DNA of 64,000 nucleotides from Alphaproteobacteria bacterium (GTDB lineage: Bacteria > Pseudomonadota > Alphaproteobacteria > Caulobacterales > Hyphomonadaceae): positions 150,682-214,681 of the forward strand of contig JAAEZZ010000009.1 in assembly GCA_018222605.1 (NCBI GenBank), read 5' to 3'. The position numbers were made by a program, and so were the translations under genes. Each line of letters begins with the position of its first letter. Position 1 is the stretch's first letter. Shown here one piece after another: positions 56,361 to 64,000 of the stretch. The notes beneath the pieces were generated by a model that was given only the letters and a program-made list of their open reading frames with translations, was not told where the DNA came from and did not search any database.

Positions 56361-57098
56361 ATGGCTATTGGCATTTCAAGAAAGCTGTCTCAGCTGCCCC
56401 TTTCTCTTCATGACGTCCTTACCTCGCGGCCCCGCTGGGTGACGCTGCAATTCGCCTGCGTTCCGGGCCTTCTGGCCCTTTTGGCCGTCTCCTTCGCCCT
56501 GCCGGCTCGTGCGGAAGAGACGCTGCCGGAGAATTCCTCTTCCAAATCCTATGGCTCCGGCTGGGCGTGCGATATAGGCTATCGTGCCACGTCCACAGAA
56601 TGCGAGAAAGTGGTTGTTCCGCCCCATGGTTACGCCACTGATACGGCCTATGGCCGGGGCTGGGAGTGCGAGTATGGATATGTCCGCAAGGGGATGAAGT
56701 GCCAGCTGATTGCCGTGCCCGAGCATGGCTATCTCGATTCCTTCGGCACCAGTTGGTCTTGTGAGCGTGGCTATTCCTCAGACGGAACCGTCTGCCAGAA
56801 GATCCAGGTACCGGATAATGCCTATCTAACGGATACGGAATATGGCACCGGCTGGGAATGCGCCCATGGCTATGTCGCCAATCATGATCGCTGTGATGAG
56901 ATAAACGTGCCTGCCAATGGCTACCTCACCAGCAGTTCCTATGGCTACAGATGGGAGTGCGATCGCGGCTATACCAAGGAAGGCGACCAATGCGCCGCCG
57001 TCCAGGTGCCTGCGAATGCGCACATCAATTATGGCGGCGATGGCTGGACTTGCAACCGCCCCTATGAACAGGTCGGCGAGACCTGCAAACTGCCATAA
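56361..57098 (+). CDS. secreted protein with six Cys-pair repeats
   Basis: 245 residues from ATG 56361; the GTG at 56439 is an alternative. A long N-terminal region ends in a signal peptide ('LLALLAVSFALPARA'). The mature part has six tandem units of about 30 residues of the form 'VPxxGYLxxxxYGxGWECxxGYxxxxxxC', two Cys per unit (twelve in all), each likely one disulfide. The last unit is 'VPANAHINYGGDGWTCNRPYE'. The pattern recurs in surface proteins of several proteobacteria without a known function. It follows the sigma/membrane pair by 245 bases and may belong to its regulon. Confidence 0.82.
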   Translation: MAIGISRKLSQLPLSLHDVLTSRPRWVTLQFACVPGLLALLAVSFALPARAEETLPENSSSKSYGSGWACDIGYRATSTECEKVVVPPHGYATDTAYGRGWECEYGYVRKGMKCQLIAVPEHGYLDSFGTSWSCERGYSSDGTVCQKIQVPDNAYLTDTEYGTGWECAHGYVANHDRCDEINVPANGYLTSSSYGYRWECDRGYTKEGDQCAAVQVPANAHINYGGDGWTCNRPYEQVGETCKLP

Positions 57099-57296
57099 AC
57101 AGCGTAGGTGGGAGCTGAGGTGATTTCATGTCTCGTGGTTTTATACATGTCGACATTGCAAGGCTTCACGCTGGACGAGGTTGCCGTGATGGATCGCGGT
57201 CACGGCCAGCAATGGACAGCGGAAGTGTGATCCTCTTATTGGAGTTCGATGCAGCTTTAGCGCGTGCGGATCCAATAGATTGAGTGATCAAATAAT

Positions 57297-58082
57297 CTAG
57301 AAAATAGGGTTATCGCGCAGTTCTGATTGCTCAACCGGAAAATCGAAATTGTAGCGAGATGTTATGTCTTTGACGATTTCCGCAAACCAAGAGGGAGCCA
57401 AGGGGTTAATCAGGACACGATCGACAAGGTGTTTTAGATCCACCTTAAGTGCCTTGCCGATGTCTTCTTGGGATGAATCTCTCTCGCTTGTACTTCTTAG
57501 ATATTTATCTGGTTCCATATCAGCAAGTACAATCCGAACCTCCTTCTCATGTTCAAATGACTGCCGTTTGAAGAATGCGGGGCTATACGCGACTGGCGTG
57601 CTAGGAGCTACGTACGTCGCGTAGTCAATGTACTGCACCTTTCCGAATTGTGCATTCGTATTTGGTATGTAGGACTTTAGTTTTCCGCAGGTTGTTTGAA
57701 TGCAGATTGAATCTATTGTAGAGGAATAGAGTTTCCACATTGCATCGGATTCATACGCTGATAAATGCCAGCAGCTTACATACATCCCATTTTTGAACAC
57801 CGTGCTGGCCATTTTGACCATTTCCGATATATTGCTTGGAAGGCCTTTAGCGATTGAGCCTTCTGCATCAAACGTCTCAAGAAGTGGGGTAAGACCTAGG
57901 CTCTTAGGGTTTGAGCCCTCGAATGGATCGTCAAAAGCCGAGAGTGGAGGCAAGTATATGGACTGGGACCGAAGCAACGATACGTATTTGCTTAGATCCA
58001 TGTAGCGCCAGAGCTTTTCTTCGTCCTCTGGTTGTTCAATCTCGATGATATGATGAGTTTCTGACAGATTACTAATCCCCAT
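57297..58082 (-). CDS. DUF2971-family protein in AT-rich DNA
   Basis: 261 residues with the DUF2971 core: '[36 protein letters not shown]', then '[19 protein letters not shown]', '[13 protein letters not shown]' and '[21 protein letters not shown]'. The family has no settled biochemical role and often occurs in variable or defence-linked regions. The gene is clearly more AT-rich than its neighbours, suggesting recent acquisition. Its start overlaps the last 11 bases of lepA on the same strand, so it may be translated with lepA. The 198 bases after its stop hold no convincing gene. Confidence 0.82.
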   Translation of the reverse strand: MGISNLSETHHIIEIEQPEDEEKLWRYMDLSKYVSLLRSQSIYLPPLSAFDDPFEGSNPKSLGLTPLLETFDAEGSIAKGLPSNISEMVKMASTVFKNGMYVSCWHLSAYESDAMWKLYSSTIDSICIQTTCGKLKSYIPNTNAQFGKVQYIDYATYVAPSTPVAYSPAFFKRQSFEHEKEVRIVLADMEPDKYLRSTSERDSSQEDIGKALKVDLKHLVDRVLINPLAPSWFAEIVKDITSRYNFDFPVEQSELRDNPIF

Positions 58083-59877
58083 CCATCCTTAGGGCTGCAA
58101 CGAAGGCTTCCTGCGGGATTTCCACCTTACCGAACTGGCGCATGCGCTTTTTACCGGCGGCCTGCTTGTCCAGCAGTTTCCGCTTCCGGCTGGCGTCACC
58201 GCCATAGCATTTCGCTGTCACATCTTTCCTCAGGGCGCTGAGGGTTTCGCGGGCGATCACCTTGCCGCCAATCGCTGCCTGGATCGGGATCTTGAACATC
58301 TGGCGGGGGATCAGATCCTTCAGGCGCTCGCACATCTGGCGGCCACGGCTTTCGGCGCGGTCGCGGTGCACCAGCATGGCCAGCGCGTCGACTGGGTCAT
58401 CATTCACCAGGATCTGCAGCTTGACGAGGTTCTCGGCGCGGTGGCCGATAATGTCGTAATCAAAGCTCGCATAGCCGCGGCTGATCGATTTCAGGCGATC
58501 ATAGAAATCGAATACCACTTCGTTCAGCGGCAATTCGTACTTCACCATGGCGCGCCCGCCGACATAGGACAGCTCTTTCTGAATGCCGCGCCGGTCCTGG
58601 CACAGTTTCAGAATGGCGCCCAGATATTCATCCGGCGTGTAGATCGTCGCGTCGATCCAGGGTTCGCGGATTTCCTTGATCTTGGTCACTTCCGGCATGT
58701 CCGCCGGATTGTGCAGCTCGATCTCTTCACCATCCGTCATCGTCATTTCATAGACAACGCTCGGCGCAGTGGCGATCAGGTCCAGGTCGAATTCGCGGCT
58801 GAGACGCTCCTGGATAATTTCCAGATGCAGCAGGCCCAGAAAGCCGCAGCGGAAACCCATGCCCAGCGCGGCAGAAGTTTCCATCTCCCACGTAAAGCTC
58901 GCATCATTCAGGCGCAGCTTGCCCATCGCCGCGCGCAGATCGTCAAAGTCTGCCGCGTCGACCGGGAACAGGCCGCAGAACACGACCGGTACAACTTCCT
59001 TATAGCCGGGCAGGGGCTTGTCGGCCTGGCGTTTTTCTTCCGTGATCGTATCACCGACCGCCGTGTCGGCCACTTCCTTGATCGAGGCGACCAGGAAGCC
59101 AACTTCGCCGGGGCCCAGCTCTTCCACATCAACCGGCTTTGGCCCGAACACGCCCACCTTGTCGACCTCATAGGTCGCGCCGGTACGCATCATGCGGACT
59201 TTCTGCTTCTTCTTCAGCACACCATCATGCACGCGCACGATGACGACGACGCCCAGATACGGGTCGTAATAGGCATCCACCAGCGCGGCCTTCAGCGGCT
59301 TGTCCGCCTCGCCTGATGGGGGCGGGGGCAGGCGCTTCACAATGGCTTCCAGCACATCCGGCACGCCAAGGCCGGTCTTGGCGGAAATTTCCAGCGCGTC
59401 GGAAGCGTCGAGCCCGATGACATCCTCGATCTGTTCCTTCACGCGGTCTACATCAGCCGCCGGCAGGTCCACCTTGTTGAGGACGGGCACGATCTCATGA
59501 TCCTGATCAATCGCCTGATAGACGTTGGCCAGCGTCTGCGCCTCAACCCCTTGGGAGGCATCCACCACGAGAAGAGAGCCCTCGCACGCCGCCAGGCACC
59601 GGCTGACCTCATAGGAGAAGTCGACATGCCCCGGCGTATCCATCAAGTTCAGCACATAGGTTTCGCCATCCGCGGCCGTATAGTTCAGCCGTACGGTCTG
59701 CGCCTTGATGGTGATGCCGCGCTCTTTCTCGATATCCATCGAGTCGAGCACCTGTTCCTTCATCTCTCGGTCCGTTAGGCCGCCGCAGGTCTGGATCAGG
59801 CGATCCGCCAGCGTGGACTTGCCGTGGTCGATATGGGCGATGATGGAAAAATTCCGGATTTTGTCACGTGGTGTCAT
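58072..59877 (-). CDS. lepA: elongation factor 4 (LepA)
   Basis: 601 residues from ATG 59877 ([12 protein letters not shown]). This GTPase acts in ribosome back-translocation and assembly. G1 is '[14 protein letters not shown]', the switch II region is '[14 protein letters not shown]', and G4 is 'NKVDLP'. The C-terminal LepA-specific '[71 protein letters not shown]' is intact. The 13-residue extension in the track is not family-like. It is followed by a DUF2971 gene overlapping its end. Confidence 0.97.
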   Translation of the reverse strand: MTPRDKIRNFSIIAHIDHGKSTLADRLIQTCGGLTDREMKEQVLDSMDIEKERGITIKAQTVRLNYTAADGETYVLNLMDTPGHVDFSYEVSRCLAACEGSLLVVDASQGVEAQTLANVYQAIDQDHEIVPVLNKVDLPAADVDRVKEQIEDVIGLDASDALEISAKTGLGVPDVLEAIVKRLPPPPSGEADKPLKAALVDAYYDPYLGVVVIVRVHDGVLKKKQKVRMMRTGATYEVDKVGVFGPKPVDVEELGPGEVGFLVASIKEVADTAVGDTITEEKRQADKPLPGYKEVVPVVFCGLFPVDAADFDDLRAAMGKLRLNDASFTWEMETSAALGMGFRCGFLGLLHLEIIQERLSREFDLDLIATAPSVVYEMTMTDGEEIELHNPADMPEVTKIKEIREPWIDATIYTPDEYLGAILKLCQDRRGIQKELSYVGGRAMVKYELPLNEVVFDFYDRLKSISRGYASFDYDIIGHRAENLVKLQILVNDDPVDALAMLVHRDRAESRGRQMCERLKDLIPRQMFKIPIQAAIGGKVIARETLSALRKDVTAKCYGGDASRKRKLLDKQAAGKKRMRQFGKVEIPQEAFVAALRMDGD

Positions 59878-60053
59878 GGGCGGGATATAGCCGTGCTTTC
59901 GGCCTGCGGGAAGCACTCTCCTTCATGCGCCGCGCGCGGAAATGCCCCGAAAGCGCGAATTCGGGCGGATTTCCATTAATAACAGGCAATTCTCGGAACG
60001 ATGCGGCGTGTCTCCCATTGATTATGTGTACGCAATCAAGAAGGAGACGCCCC

Positions 60054-60548
60054 ATGAGCATTCAGACGCTCCAAGATCTATACATCGACCAACTTCAGGA
60101 CCTTTACAGCGCCAACCGTCAATCGAAGAAAGTGACGGAACGGCTGCAGGAAAAGGCCCATAATGACGAGCTGCAGAGTGCGCTGAAGCGCGGTGTCAGC
60201 GGCATTGAAGACGGCGTCGAGGCCGTCGAATCCCTGCTGCGCCAGCACAAGGCAGACCCGAAGGGTGAGTTCTGCCAGGGCATGGAAGGCCTGGTGAAAG
60301 AGGCAAAAGCCCACGCCATTGACGCCGATATTGCCGATCCGGATGTCCGCGACGCCTCTATCATTTCGCAATATCAGCGCATGACGCATTACGCGCTCGC
60401 CGGCTATGGCACGGTTGTGGCCTATGCCCGCCGTCTCGGCTTGGAAGACGACGCCAAGAAGCTGCAGGTATGTCTCGACAATACCTATTCCGGCGACCGG
60501 GAAATGTCCCAGCTCGCCGAGGGCGGAATCAACCGCGTGGCCGCATAA
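60054..60548 (+). CDS. YciE/YciF-type ferritin-like protein (DUF892)
   Basis: 164 residues from ATG 60054, with AAGGAG upstream. It has the four-helix DUF892 pattern: 'TLQDLYIDQLQDLYSANRQSKKVTERLQEKA', 'QSALKRGVSGIEDGVEAVESLL' and 'DASIISQYQRMTHYALAGYGTVVAYARRLG'. The conserved acidic and His residues ('YQRMTHYAL') fit a ferritin-like di-metal site. Family members are stress-induced and linked to envelope or oxidative stress. Two hairpins follow it, the second a good terminator. Confidence 0.9.
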   Translation: MSIQTLQDLYIDQLQDLYSANRQSKKVTERLQEKAHNDELQSALKRGVSGIEDGVEAVESLLRQHKADPKGEFCQGMEGLVKEAKAHAIDADIADPDVRDASIISQYQRMTHYALAGYGTVVAYARRLGLEDDAKKLQVCLDNTYSGDREMSQLAEGGINRVAA

Positions 60549-60561
60549 GCCGCATGAAAAA

Positions 60562-60595
60562 TTCGATTCTCCGGAAGGCAGGCCGGTGAATCGAA
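60562..60595 (+). repeat. hairpin TTCGATTC...GAATCGAA after the YciF-like gene
   Basis: TTCGATTCtCCGG and CCGGtGAATCGAA face each other around an 8-base loop, with one T-T mismatch. There is no T-run behind it, so it may stabilise the 3' end or form a double structure with the terminator that follows. Confidence 0.55.
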
Positions 60596-60601
60596 GTGGG
60601 G

Positions 60602-60635
60602 AACCCGGTCTGGCTTACGTGTCAGACCGGGTTTT
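60602..60635 (+). terminator. intrinsic terminator after the YciF-like gene
   Basis: AACCCGGTCTG (60602-60612) and CAGACCGGGTT (60623-60633) are an 11-bp perfect stem with a 10-base loop, followed by TT. It lies 54 bases after the stop codon and between this gene and the convergent OpgC-like gene. Confidence 0.82.
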
Positions 60636-60661
60636 CCTGTCAAAAGGCAATTTTCCGGAAG

Positions 60662-61894
60662 CTAGCGGCTCGGCTCAATCCAGCGGCTGTAATGCCGGGC
60701 CACCGGGTTTGTCAGGCCGCTGACCCTTTGCGTCATGGTGCGAATAAAATCCCCCAGCCACGCGCCTGGGGCAGATTGTGGTTTGTCTTTCGCCGGGGCT
60801 TGTACGGTCCAGAAAATATAACTCTGCAGGCAGATCGCCGCGAACAGGGCGAGCGCATATATCCAGCTCATCGCCAGTGTGAGTGTCAGTTTCGGTGCCA
60901 GATACAGCAGCACGTTGCCGAATGAGAAAGTGAACAGGCTGGTTCGCCCGGCAAAGGTGACAGACTGGCCAAAAGAGGCATTCATCCGGTCATACAGCTG
61001 TATGCAGAGCATGACGCAGGCAATGGTCACCGCGCATCCGAGCGCGAAGTAGAGCGGCTGGTTGGCGTTGCGGATCTTCAGCGTCGCGATACCGGCAAAA
61101 TCCTGAAGCGGGGCCTCCCAATTCCACAGAAGCAGGGTGGCCGCGACAGCCGCAGCGAACATGCCGGTAAGCAGCCTTTTTCCCTGCGCAATCTCTTTCG
61201 GGGTTTCCCCCGCCATCATCAGCTTGATGGCCTTGCCAACGACCATTCCCCAGATAACAAAGGTCATGCCGTGCAAAACGGAAGGCCCGCCCACTTCCTG
61301 TGTTGCCATGCCTGTCAGAAAGCCCATGACAGGGCCGAGATAATCCTTCCCGGCCAGCAGGGGCGGGGTCGGCACGGCTGCGATCAGAGGGTGCGCCAGA
61401 TGGATCAGAAGGGATGCCACCACGAGAGGTGTCAGGCCCCAGCGAATGCGGAAGGCCAGCAGGGCCGGCGCGAGAGCCAATGCCAGCGCATAGAATTTCA
61501 GGATATCGGCATAAGGTGTCACCCCCATCATCAGGATGCACCGCAGCGCATAGCCGGGGGAGCTTAGCCCCACCGCGAGCATGGCCAGTATCGACACCAC
61601 ATAAAGCAGATAGCATTGTAGCGCCCGCGTCAGCAGGCGGCGTGTCGCCTGCATGTACTGGCCGTCTTCGATCCGTGCCTTGTAGACGAATTCCAGCATC
61701 GTGCCGAACAGGATGATAAAGATCGGAGGCGCCATTTGCAGCACGAAACGCATCGGGATCGCCACACTTTCAGGCGTTACTTTCAGTGTGCCTGCCTCCA
61801 CCATGGCGTGGCTGAACATGGCTAACAGGATTGCGAAAGACCGGCATATGTCTATGCCCTGGATGCGCGTCTGAGGTTTTTTGACCGTACTCAT
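60662..61894 (-). CDS. OpgC-like membrane acyltransferase
   Basis: 410 residues with about ten membrane segments. 'RIQGIDICRSFAILLAMFSHAMVEAG' is the acyltransferase-3/OpgC N-terminal motif, with the Arg and His in the first helix. OpgC succinylates periplasmic glucans in E. coli; other members of the superfamily acylate sugars or LPS. A cytoplasmic Pro/Ala-rich tail ends the protein. It diverges from the Rieske gene. The acyl group and target are unknown. Confidence 0.82.
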   Translation of the reverse strand: MSTVKKPQTRIQGIDICRSFAILLAMFSHAMVEAGTLKVTPESVAIPMRFVLQMAPPIFIILFGTMLEFVYKARIEDGQYMQATRRLLTRALQCYLLYVVSILAMLAVGLSSPGYALRCILMMGVTPYADILKFYALALALAPALLAFRIRWGLTPLVVASLLIHLAHPLIAAVPTPPLLAGKDYLGPVMGFLTGMATQEVGGPSVLHGMTFVIWGMVVGKAIKLMMAGETPKEIAQGKRLLTGMFAAAVAATLLLWNWEAPLQDFAGIATLKIRNANQPLYFALGCAVTIACVMLCIQLYDRMNASFGQSVTFAGRTSLFTFSFGNVLLYLAPKLTLTLAMSWIYALALFAAICLQSYIFWTVQAPAKDKPQSAPGAWLGDFIRTMTQRVSGLTNPVARHYSRWIEPSR

Positions 61895-62070
61895 GGGGGT
61901 TTCCCTGATTGCGCCTTGCTGGACGCGGTGTCATTCCTGTGGCTGCCTATTGTGGCGGTTGGGCGATGGGCATTATGCACGCACGTGTCCAACGGGGATG
62001 CAATATGCGTGCCCGATATGGCACATTAACCGGCCAATTGGCTGTAAATCCTGTCGGGAGACATGCAGAC

Positions 62071-63171
62071 ATGACCACTCAGGAAGCGGTAACCCCCGCC
62101 AAGACCGGCATCACGGATGACGGCTATCTGACGGATTCCTGGTATCTCGCCGCCCCGTCGGATGAGCTGAAAGCGGGAAAGCAGCATCGCATCATGGTGC
62201 TGGGAGAGCCGGTTGTTGTTGGCCGTACGCCGGCAGGGGAGGCGTTCGCCTTGCGCGACATCTGCCCCCACCGCCTGGTGCCGCTGTCTGCCGGCCAGCA
62301 AATCGAAACCGAGGGCGAGTGGACCCTGCAATGCCCGTATCATGGCTGGCGGTTCGGCACAGATGGCGGCTGCAAGCACATGCCCAGCCTGACCGATGAC
62401 AGCCCGTATGACTCCTCCCGCGTGAAAGTGCGCCGCTATCCGGTGCATGAGGCGAACGGCGCGGTCTATCTCTATGTCGCGCACAATCCGCGCAGCGATG
62501 CGCCCCCCGCCGTGCCGCCACCGGAATTCGGCCCGCTGCCGGAAAAGCCGGGCTTTGTCATCCATGACGTGTTCAATGCGCATATGGATGATGCGGTGGT
62601 CGGCCTGATGGACCCGGCGCATGTTCCGTTCGTGCACAATCAATGGTGGTGGCGCCCGCCATCGGCCGGGCTGAAGCTGAAGGAAAAGCCCTTCGTGCCA
62701 ACGGATCGCGGCTGGGCGATTGACCGTCACCAGCCAAGTTCCAATTCAAAGCTCTATCGCTGGGTGTTCGGCGGCAAGGTGGAAACCGAAATCCGGTTCC
62801 AGCTGCCCGGCTATCGCTGGGAAATCATTTCCAATGATACCGCGCGCCTCTTGACGCTCACCTGCCTCACGCCAGAAGCTCCGAAACGCACACGGATCAC
62901 CCAGTTCACCTGGTGGACCGGCGCGCCGCTGCTGCACCTCGCCGTGCCGCTTGCCAAGCCCATGGCCCGCAAATTCCTGTCGCAAGACCGCGAAATGGTC
63001 GACCTTCAGAATGAAGGCATGGCCCACCAGAAAGCCATGCTCTGGATCGACGACATCGACGTCCAGGCCAAATGGTACCAACGCCTGAAACGTGAGTGGA
63101 CAGACTGCCGAACCGAAGACCGCGCGTTTTCAAACCCGATCGAACCGCGCGTGTTGCGGTGGATGAGTTAG
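62071..63171 (+). CDS. Rieske-type aromatic ring-hydroxylating oxygenase, alpha subunit
   Basis: 366 residues from ATG 62071 (MTTQEAVTPAK); the 54-residue extension in the track is unsupported. The Rieske [2Fe-2S] site is 'CPHRLVPLS' with 'CPYHGWRFG' 17 residues on. The mononuclear iron site is 'MDDAVVGLMDPAHVPFVHNQWW'. It resembles the phenylpropionate/vanillate-type or steroid-type (KshA) oxygenases, but no beta-subunit or ferredoxin reductase gene is near, so it must use reductase partners encoded elsewhere. The substrate is unknown. Confidence 0.9.
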   Translation: MTTQEAVTPAKTGITDDGYLTDSWYLAAPSDELKAGKQHRIMVLGEPVVVGRTPAGEAFALRDICPHRLVPLSAGQQIETEGEWTLQCPYHGWRFGTDGGCKHMPSLTDDSPYDSSRVKVRRYPVHEANGAVYLYVAHNPRSDAPPAVPPPEFGPLPEKPGFVIHDVFNAHMDDAVVGLMDPAHVPFVHNQWWWRPPSAGLKLKEKPFVPTDRGWAIDRHQPSSNSKLYRWVFGGKVETEIRFQLPGYRWEIISNDTARLLTLTCLTPEAPKRTRITQFTWWTGAPLLHLAVPLAKPMARKFLSQDREMVDLQNEGMAHQKAMLWIDDIDVQAKWYQRLKREWTDCRTEDRAFSNPIEPRVLRWMS

Positions 63172-63187
63172 GGGTGGCGGATTTAAA

Positions 63188-63931
63188 ATGGGACGCATGC
63201 TTCCTATCCCACCTGAATTTAAGTCGCTCTATAAGCGACATAAGTATTTCAGAAACAGTGTTGTTTACAAATATACAACGAGTTCGGTAGCGGAGAAAAT
63301 GGTTGAGAAAGGGAGCATGAAAATTGGGTCACTTTTAGCATATAGAGAAATCGAGAGCGAAAAGCTGCGTGATCTTTCTGAAGGGAAAAATATTGCGTAT
63401 ACGGCAGAGGCGATTTCATCAGATATTGTTCATGACAGAAATATCATAAAAAGGTTGATAGAAATCGAAGAGGGGTGCACCGGCACATTTCGAAATCTTG
63501 GGGGTGAAGTAAATTTCGATTTTCCGATTATATGTTTCAGCTATGTGAATAATGAAGAAACAATGCTGTCTCTCTCTGACGAGAAGAATAACTATGACAC
63601 ATGTGTGCAAGTCTCAGATATATTAGGACTCGCAGAGAAAGTTAGTGACTATCTCAGCAATAGATTCCGTTCCCAAGCATACTTCCGATGTCTTCCTGTC
63701 TATTACCGAAATAGGATTCGACCGTTTACTGAAGGTAGTCCGCCTAATGACATGGCTGCCTTTGAAAAAGAACCTTCTTTTGAAGCCAACGCGGAATGTA
63801 GAATTTTATTTAGATGTGAGAGTATTGATGAGCATTTGATACTCAAATTTAAAGACGGTGCTACGAACGACCACATTTTTGAGTTGCCAAGCCTTAAATC
63901 TCACTTTGAAATTGTGGATATCTCAAGTTAG
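63188..63931 (+). CDS. AT-rich DUF2971-like protein
   Basis: 247 residues. The pattern 'VVYKYTTSSVAEKMVEKGSMKIGSLLAYREIESEKLRDLSEGK', 'FPIICFSYVNNEETML' and 'AFEKEPSFEANAECRILFRCE' is the layout of DUF2971 proteins (an early 'D..EG', a central 'S' and 'F...E.R'), but the match is weak. It is AT-rich like the DUF2971 gene at 57.3 kb, and unlike its neighbours. It begins 16 bases after the Rieske gene and is the last complete gene in the window. A weak hairpin (GGCAA/TTGCC) follows at 63938. Confidence 0.55.
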   Translation: MGRMLPIPPEFKSLYKRHKYFRNSVVYKYTTSSVAEKMVEKGSMKIGSLLAYREIESEKLRDLSEGKNIAYTAEAISSDIVHDRNIIKRLIEIEEGCTGTFRNLGGEVNFDFPIICFSYVNNEETMLSLSDEKNNYDTCVQVSDILGLAEKVSDYLSNRFRSQAYFRCLPVYYRNRIRPFTEGSPPNDMAAFEKEPSFEANAECRILFRCESIDEHLILKFKDGATNDHIFELPSLKSHFEIVDISS

Positions 63932-64000
63932 ATTGAAGGCAAACCTGGCTTGCCCAATGGGACTGGTCCAACCGTAAAGTTAGAGTCGGCGGTTGGTACG

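Noticed and set aside
57099-57296. Small frames such as 57147-57230 (27 codons) after the Cys-repeat gene
   Set aside because: No ribosome-binding site and no conservation evidence; may be a remnant but cannot be shown.
59996-60030. GGAAC box upstream of the YciF-like gene as an EcfG general-stress promoter
   Set aside because: The matching -10-type CGTT is missing at the expected distance.

Overview
This window looks like a stretch of chromosome from an alphaproteobacterium, most likely of the Hyphomonadaceae/Caulobacterales type. That placement is inferred from gene order and protein family, not from a search. Pointers include the trpF-trpB-trpA-accD-folC block, the mutM/ubiE-ubiB-coaBC neighbourhood, rsfS-rlmH, a RegB/RegA/SCO redox-sensing cluster, a CC0125/CC1285-type lipoprotein, a TonB receptor, and the ethylmalonyl-CoA pathway genes ecm and ccr. 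The DNA is moderately GC-rich throughout except for two AT-rich genes near 57.3-58.1 kb and 63.2-63.9 kb. Coding density is high: many neighbouring genes overlap by a few bases and no stretch over 300 bp is empty. No IS element, phage gene, CRISPR array or rRNA was seen.

Layout. 0-10 kb: tRNA-Ser(GGA), a CoA-transferase of the acetate/succinate type, a secreted protein, then the trp/acc/fol operon. The trpB-trpA junction is split by four extra genes: a SatD-like protein with a C-terminal HTH, a membrane partner, a VOC protein and cutA. 10-18 kb: coaBC, ubiB, ubiE and mutM with a 57-residue membrane protein between ubiB and ubiE, then an XRE regulator, two lipoproteins, gshB, rsfS and rlmH. 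18-28 kb: a TAXI-type binding protein without membrane subunits, an FAD monooxygenase, mutS divergent from maeB, an aldehyde dehydrogenase and a lipoprotein. 28-37 kb: a Bcr/CflA-type exporter, a fused RimB-RimK protein, ecm, a SemiSWEET, a D-amino-acid aminotransferase and ccr. 37-48 kb: a GT2/GT39 lipid-modification pair, a TonB receptor, regA-regB-senC, a hydroxybutyrate dehydrogenase, a DUF350 protein, a trypsin-like protease and pyrF. 48-57 kb: a lipidated quinohemoprotein alcohol dehydrogenase, TerB-like, sulfotransferase, GST, YCII and TetR genes, a 37-residue protein, tsaD, an ECF sigma with a membrane partner, and a secreted six-repeat Cys protein. 57-64 kb: a DUF2971 protein overlapping lepA, a YciF-like protein, an OpgC-like membrane protein, a Rieske oxygenase and a second DUF2971-like gene.

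How the genes fit together. Carbon flow through acetyl-CoA is a theme: the acetate CoA-transferase, MaeB with its phosphotransacetylase-like tail, ecm and ccr (acetyl-CoA assimilation without a glyoxylate bypass) and hydroxybutyrate dehydrogenase (polyhydroxybutyrate turnover). A near-identical dyad lies upstream of both ecm and ccr and suggests one regulator for both. The RegB kinase keeps the quinone-binding and redox-Cys signatures, and SCO (copper delivery to oxidase) is divergently coupled to it.

The most unusual items are the SatD-like/membrane two-gene module inside the trp operon, with an 18-bp dyad directly in front of its GTG start; the loss of three of four zinc-ribbon cysteines in AccD; the RimB-RimK fusion; the ecm/ccr shared operator; three unlisted micro-membrane proteins; and the two AT-rich DUF2971-type genes, one overlapping lepA.
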